From Blastocatellia bacterium (lineage in GTDB: Bacteria; Acidobacteriota; Blastocatellia; Pyrinomonadales; Pyrinomonadaceae): a DNA stretch of 15,485 nt. The notes beneath the pieces are model-generated. The model saw nothing but the letters and a program-made list of their open reading frames with translations, ran no database searches and was not told the DNA's origin. Shown one piece after another: positions 12,968-15,485 of this stretch. The first letter of the stretch is position 1; each line of letters starts with the position of its first letter. The translations under genes were made by a program, and so were the position numbers. The DNA lies in assembly GCA_013695495.1 (NCBI GenBank), contig JACDAK010000010.1, forward strand, positions 1 through 15,485. The letters run 5' to 3'.

Positions 12968-15199
12968 ATGATTGAGAACAATCTTTTAACCGTAATAATC
13001 TTCGCTCCGCTCGCCGGTGCTGTCATCAATTGGCTGATCGGCGGCCGGCTGCGAAGTGAGATGTTCAGCGGCATCGTCGCCTGCGGTGCGATTGCAGTGT
13101 CTACGGTAGCGGCGTTCATGATCGCTTTCGGAATCGGCACATCACACGGTGGTGCGTTGTTCATTGATCAGCCGGTGCTGTCGCATATCTGGACATGGAT
13201 CAATGTCGCGGGATTCCGTGCGGACTTCGCTCTCGGCATGGATCCGCTTTCGGGCGTTTATGCGTGTTTCATAACGTTTGTAGGGTTGCTAATCCATATC
13301 TTCGCAACCGGCTACATGCATGGCGACAAAAGTTTTTACCGGTTTTTCGCCTATCTAAATCTTTTCATGTTCGCGATGCTCACGTTGATACTCGCGGACA
13401 ACTTTCTGCTGATGTTTGTCGGGTGGGAAGGTGTCGGGCTGTGTTCCTATCTGCTTATCGGGTATTACCTCAAGCGTAATGAAGCTCGCGAGGCCGCGAA
13501 GAAAGCGTTCGTAATGAACCGGATCGGCGACTGGGGTGTGCTGATGGGGATCTTTCTCATCTTTACCCTTACGGGCTCGATCTCGTTCTACGACAAGATC
13601 GTCGATGGCGAGCAGGTGCAGAGTGTCTTTACCTTCGTTACCACGCAGATGGCGGCCGAACCGTTTACCTGGGGTGCGATCTTGGCAGGCGGGCTAACGT
13701 CTGTTGGCGTGCTGCTTTTTATCGGAGCGACGGGTAAATCTGCACAAATACCCCTGCTGACGTGGCTTCCGGACGCCATGGCCGGCCCTACGCCGGTTTC
13801 GGCACTCATCCACGCGGCGACGATGGTTACCGCCGGGGTCTATCTGGTCGTACGGGCGAATGCGATCTATCAGTTTGCGCCGACTGCCATGTGGATCATT
13901 GCAGTGGTCGGAGCCGCGACGGCGATCTTTGCTGCGACTATCGCGATCGCTCAGAATGACATAAAGAAGGTTCTGGCTTATTCAACCGTTTCGCAGCTCG
14001 GATTCATGTTCCTCGCCGCCGGTGTTGGAGCTTTCGTCGTGGCGATATTTCATGTGATGACCCACGCGTTCTTTAAAGCGCTTCTATTCCTCGGTTCGGG
14101 CTCGGTTATTCACGGAATGCATCATGAGCAGGACATGCGCCGGATGGGGAACTTGAAGAAATACATGCCGATCACATTCGCCACAATGGCGACCGGTTGG
14201 CTTGCTATAGCAGGTATCCCGATCTTTTCGGGCTTTTTCTCAAAGGATGAGATCCTTTACCGAACGTTTTCGGCTGACAAGTATTTTCAGGGCGGAGCGT
14301 TTCCCGGAAATGAATATCTCTGGGTCGTCGCTGTCATCACAGCTGTCCTAACGGCGATATACATGACCCGGATGATGATAATGACCTTCTGGGGCACGGA
14401 GCGCTGGCGGGAGGCTCCGGGGGCTCTGCCGATCATTGATGATTTGACTGAACCTTCGCGAGCGGAGGAGAACGCCTTCGCTGTAGGTGATGCGGCAGAC
14501 GCTCAAGTGCCGAATGCTGACGCGCATGCGGAAGAGCATCACGACGATGACGATGACGAGGAACATCATCACGAACTCGCTTCCGATTTTACTCCTCACG
14601 AATCGCCTTGGGTGATGACGGTTCCGCTTATTATTCTTGCCGTGCTATCGACATTCGGAGGGTTGATTGGCGTTCCTTATGCAATGAGTTCGCTCTTTGG
14701 GATGGGTGATATAAACCAGTTCGAGCACGTGCTGGGCCCTGTCATCGCAAGTGCAGCGACTGCTCCTGCCGATGCGAAATATTTCTTCGCTGCCGCCGCA
14801 CATTCGGCGGAGGCCATTGCGACGGAGCGTTGGCTGGCTCTGCTTTCGACCGTCCTCGCAATAGCGGGCATCGCGATAGGGTTTGCTCTGTTCTTAAACA
14901 AGCCTCTGCGAAAAATGCCGAAGATCATGGAGGAGAAATGGCGCCTTGATGAATTTTATAACGGGTATATCGTCGATCCGCTGACGACGCTGTCGCGGAA
15001 CGTTCTTTGGAAGGGGTTCGATCTTGGATTTATTGATGGCATCGTCAATGGAATCGGAAGTTTTGTGACCGAGATGGGGGGCGTCGTGCGACGAGTTCAA
15101 GTCGGCTACGTGCGCAGTTACGCCGCAATGATCATTCTCGGAGCAATGGTAGTTATCGGTTATTTCATTTTTTACGGTGTTAGGCTCATCGGACAATGA
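12968..15199 (+). CDS. nuoL: NADH-quinone oxidoreductase subunit L
   Basis: NuoL is the outermost antiporter-like proton-pumping subunit, with a long lateral helix running along the membrane arm. The 743-residue protein has the key residues of the family: E154 in MFVGWEGVGLCSYLLIGYY, K257 in IGATGKSAQIPLLTWLPDAM, and H282 in ALIHAATMVTAGVYL. It also has the stretches FHVMTHAFFKALLFLGSGSV and GFFSKDEI (around K427). After about residue 480 comes a hydrophilic insert of about 65 residues containing an Asp/Glu/His run (HHDDDDDEEHHH, 524-535) before ESPWVMTVPL. The C-terminal lateral-helix region has DEFYNGYIVDPL and ends in a final membrane helix. It starts eight bases after nuoK. Its TGA overlaps the ATG of the next gene. 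nuoM and nuoN do not directly follow. Confidence 0.97.
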   Translation: MIENNLLTVIIFAPLAGAVINWLIGGRLRSEMFSGIVACGAIAVSTVAAFMIAFGIGTSHGGALFIDQPVLSHIWTWINVAGFRADFALGMDPLSGVYACFITFVGLLIHIFATGYMHGDKSFYRFFAYLNLFMFAMLTLILADNFLLMFVGWEGVGLCSYLLIGYYLKRNEAREAAKKAFVMNRIGDWGVLMGIFLIFTLTGSISFYDKIVDGEQVQSVFTFVTTQMAAEPFTWGAILAGGLTSVGVLLFIGATGKSAQIPLLTWLPDAMAGPTPVSALIHAATMVTAGVYLVVRANAIYQFAPTAMWIIAVVGAATAIFAATIAIAQNDIKKVLAYSTVSQLGFMFLAAGVGAFVVAIFHVMTHAFFKALLFLGSGSVIHGMHHEQDMRRMGNLKKYMPITFATMATGWLAIAGIPIFSGFFSKDEILYRTFSADKYFQGGAFPGNEYLWVVAVITAVLTAIYMTRMMIMTFWGTERWREAPGALPIIDDLTEPSRAEENAFAVGDAADAQVPNADAHAEEHHDDDDDEEHHHELASDFTPHESPWVMTVPLIILAVLSTFGGLIGVPYAMSSLFGMGDINQFEHVLGPVIASAATAPADAKYFFAAAAHSAEAIATERWLALLSTVLAIAGIAIGFALFLNKPLRKMPKIMEEKWRLDEFYNGYIVDPLTTLSRNVLWKGFDLGFIDGIVNGIGSFVTEMGGVVRRVQVGYVRSYAAMIILGAMVVIGYFIFYGVRLIGQ

Positions 15200-15485
15200 G
15201 AACTGCTTTTGATCGCGTCCTAAAGATTTTATTCGTCGTCAGTTTGGCGGCTTCAGCGGCGTTTTCACAGAGCCTGGTTGCCGGCGAATACGACAGCTTG
15301 AGATTGGCAGTGGATGATGACGGGATCCTGACCGGTTACTTTCGCGAGACGACCGGTCAGGATGGGAAATGGGCTTCAGTTCGAATGGTTTCAGCGGCCA
15401 AATCATACTTCCATGCTGCGGCCGATGTTACGTCCAAGCAGACGGCATATGTCGTCAAAAATAACACCGTAGCCGTATATGGCAT
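15196..15485 (+). CDS. Secreted protein of unknown function, N-terminal part (runs off the right edge)
   Basis: An ATG overlaps the nuoL stop (ATGA at 15196-15199) and opens a frame that has no stop before the window ends, giving 96 visible codons. The N-terminus MRTAFDRVLKILFVVSLAAS is a clear Sec signal peptide with basic start, hydrophobic core and small residues, probably cut near AAFS-QS. The mature part begins with alternating polar and hydrophobic residues (GEYDSLRLAVDDDGILTGYF) suggesting a beta-strand-rich domain exported to the periplasm or beyond. I do not recognise the family. The overlap implies translational coupling to nuoL, although the product is not a complex I subunit. It stands in the place where nuoM would normally follow. 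Confidence 0.75.
   Translation, partial: MRTAFDRVLKILFVVSLAASAAFSQSLVAGEYDSLRLAVDDDGILTGYFRETTGQDGKWASVRMVSAAKSYFHAAADVTSKQTAYVVKNNTVAVYG

Noticed and set aside
1..15485. CRISPR arrays, insertion sequences, tRNA genes, attachment sites
   Set aside because: No repeated spacer-like units, transposase frames, terminal inverted repeats or tRNA-like folds were seen by eye. Nearly all of the window is accounted for by the listed genes.

Overview
The window is a bacterial chromosome segment dominated by an operon for respiratory complex I (NADH:quinone oxidoreductase, NDH-1). G+C is a little over one half by eye, and start codons are mixed (ATG, GTG, TTG). The gene order, the style of the complex I proteins, a ribosomal protein bTHX gene and a 287-residue cytosolic protein of a kind I associate with Acidobacteriota suggest an acidobacterium, perhaps of the class Blastocatellia. 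That placement is inference from protein flavour, because no rRNA or other phylogenetic marker is present.

Left part (1-2963), all on the minus strand. In transcription order: a conserved protein of unknown function (2963-2100), thiS (2058-1855), thiG (about 1811-1041), a hicB-like antitoxin (997-767), a hicA-like toxin (783-562), moaD (558-298), and an unrecognised gene that runs off the left edge (232-1). Gaps are short or absent, so these may be co-transcribed. ThiS and MoaD are both small ubiquitin-fold sulfur carriers ending in Gly-Gly. They serve thiazole synthesis (thiamine) and molybdopterin synthesis respectively.

Middle (2964-3255). A divergent intergenic region carries a good sigma70-type promoter reading rightwards (TTGACA, 17-base spacer, TACGAT). 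It is followed by a possible 18-codon leader ORF whose stop overlaps the preferred nuoA start.

Right part (3256-15485), all on the plus strand: nuoA, nuoB, nuoC, nuoD, a broken small coiled-coil gene, nuoE, nuoF, a 42-codon gene for ribosomal protein bTHX, nuoG, nuoH, nuoJ, nuoK, nuoL, then the start of a secreted protein gene overlapping the nuoL stop. NuoEFG form the NADH dehydrogenase module, NuoBCD the connecting module, and NuoAHJKL are membrane subunits. nuoI is missing from its usual place between nuoH and nuoJ, and nuoM and nuoN do not directly follow nuoL. A complete enzyme therefore needs subunits encoded elsewhere.

Points most worth following up: the decayed coiled-coil gene between nuoD and nuoE, the bTHX gene inside the operon, the absent nuoI together with a NuoG that seems to have an extra [4Fe-4S] site and no N7 site, and the possible coupled leader ORF before nuoA.
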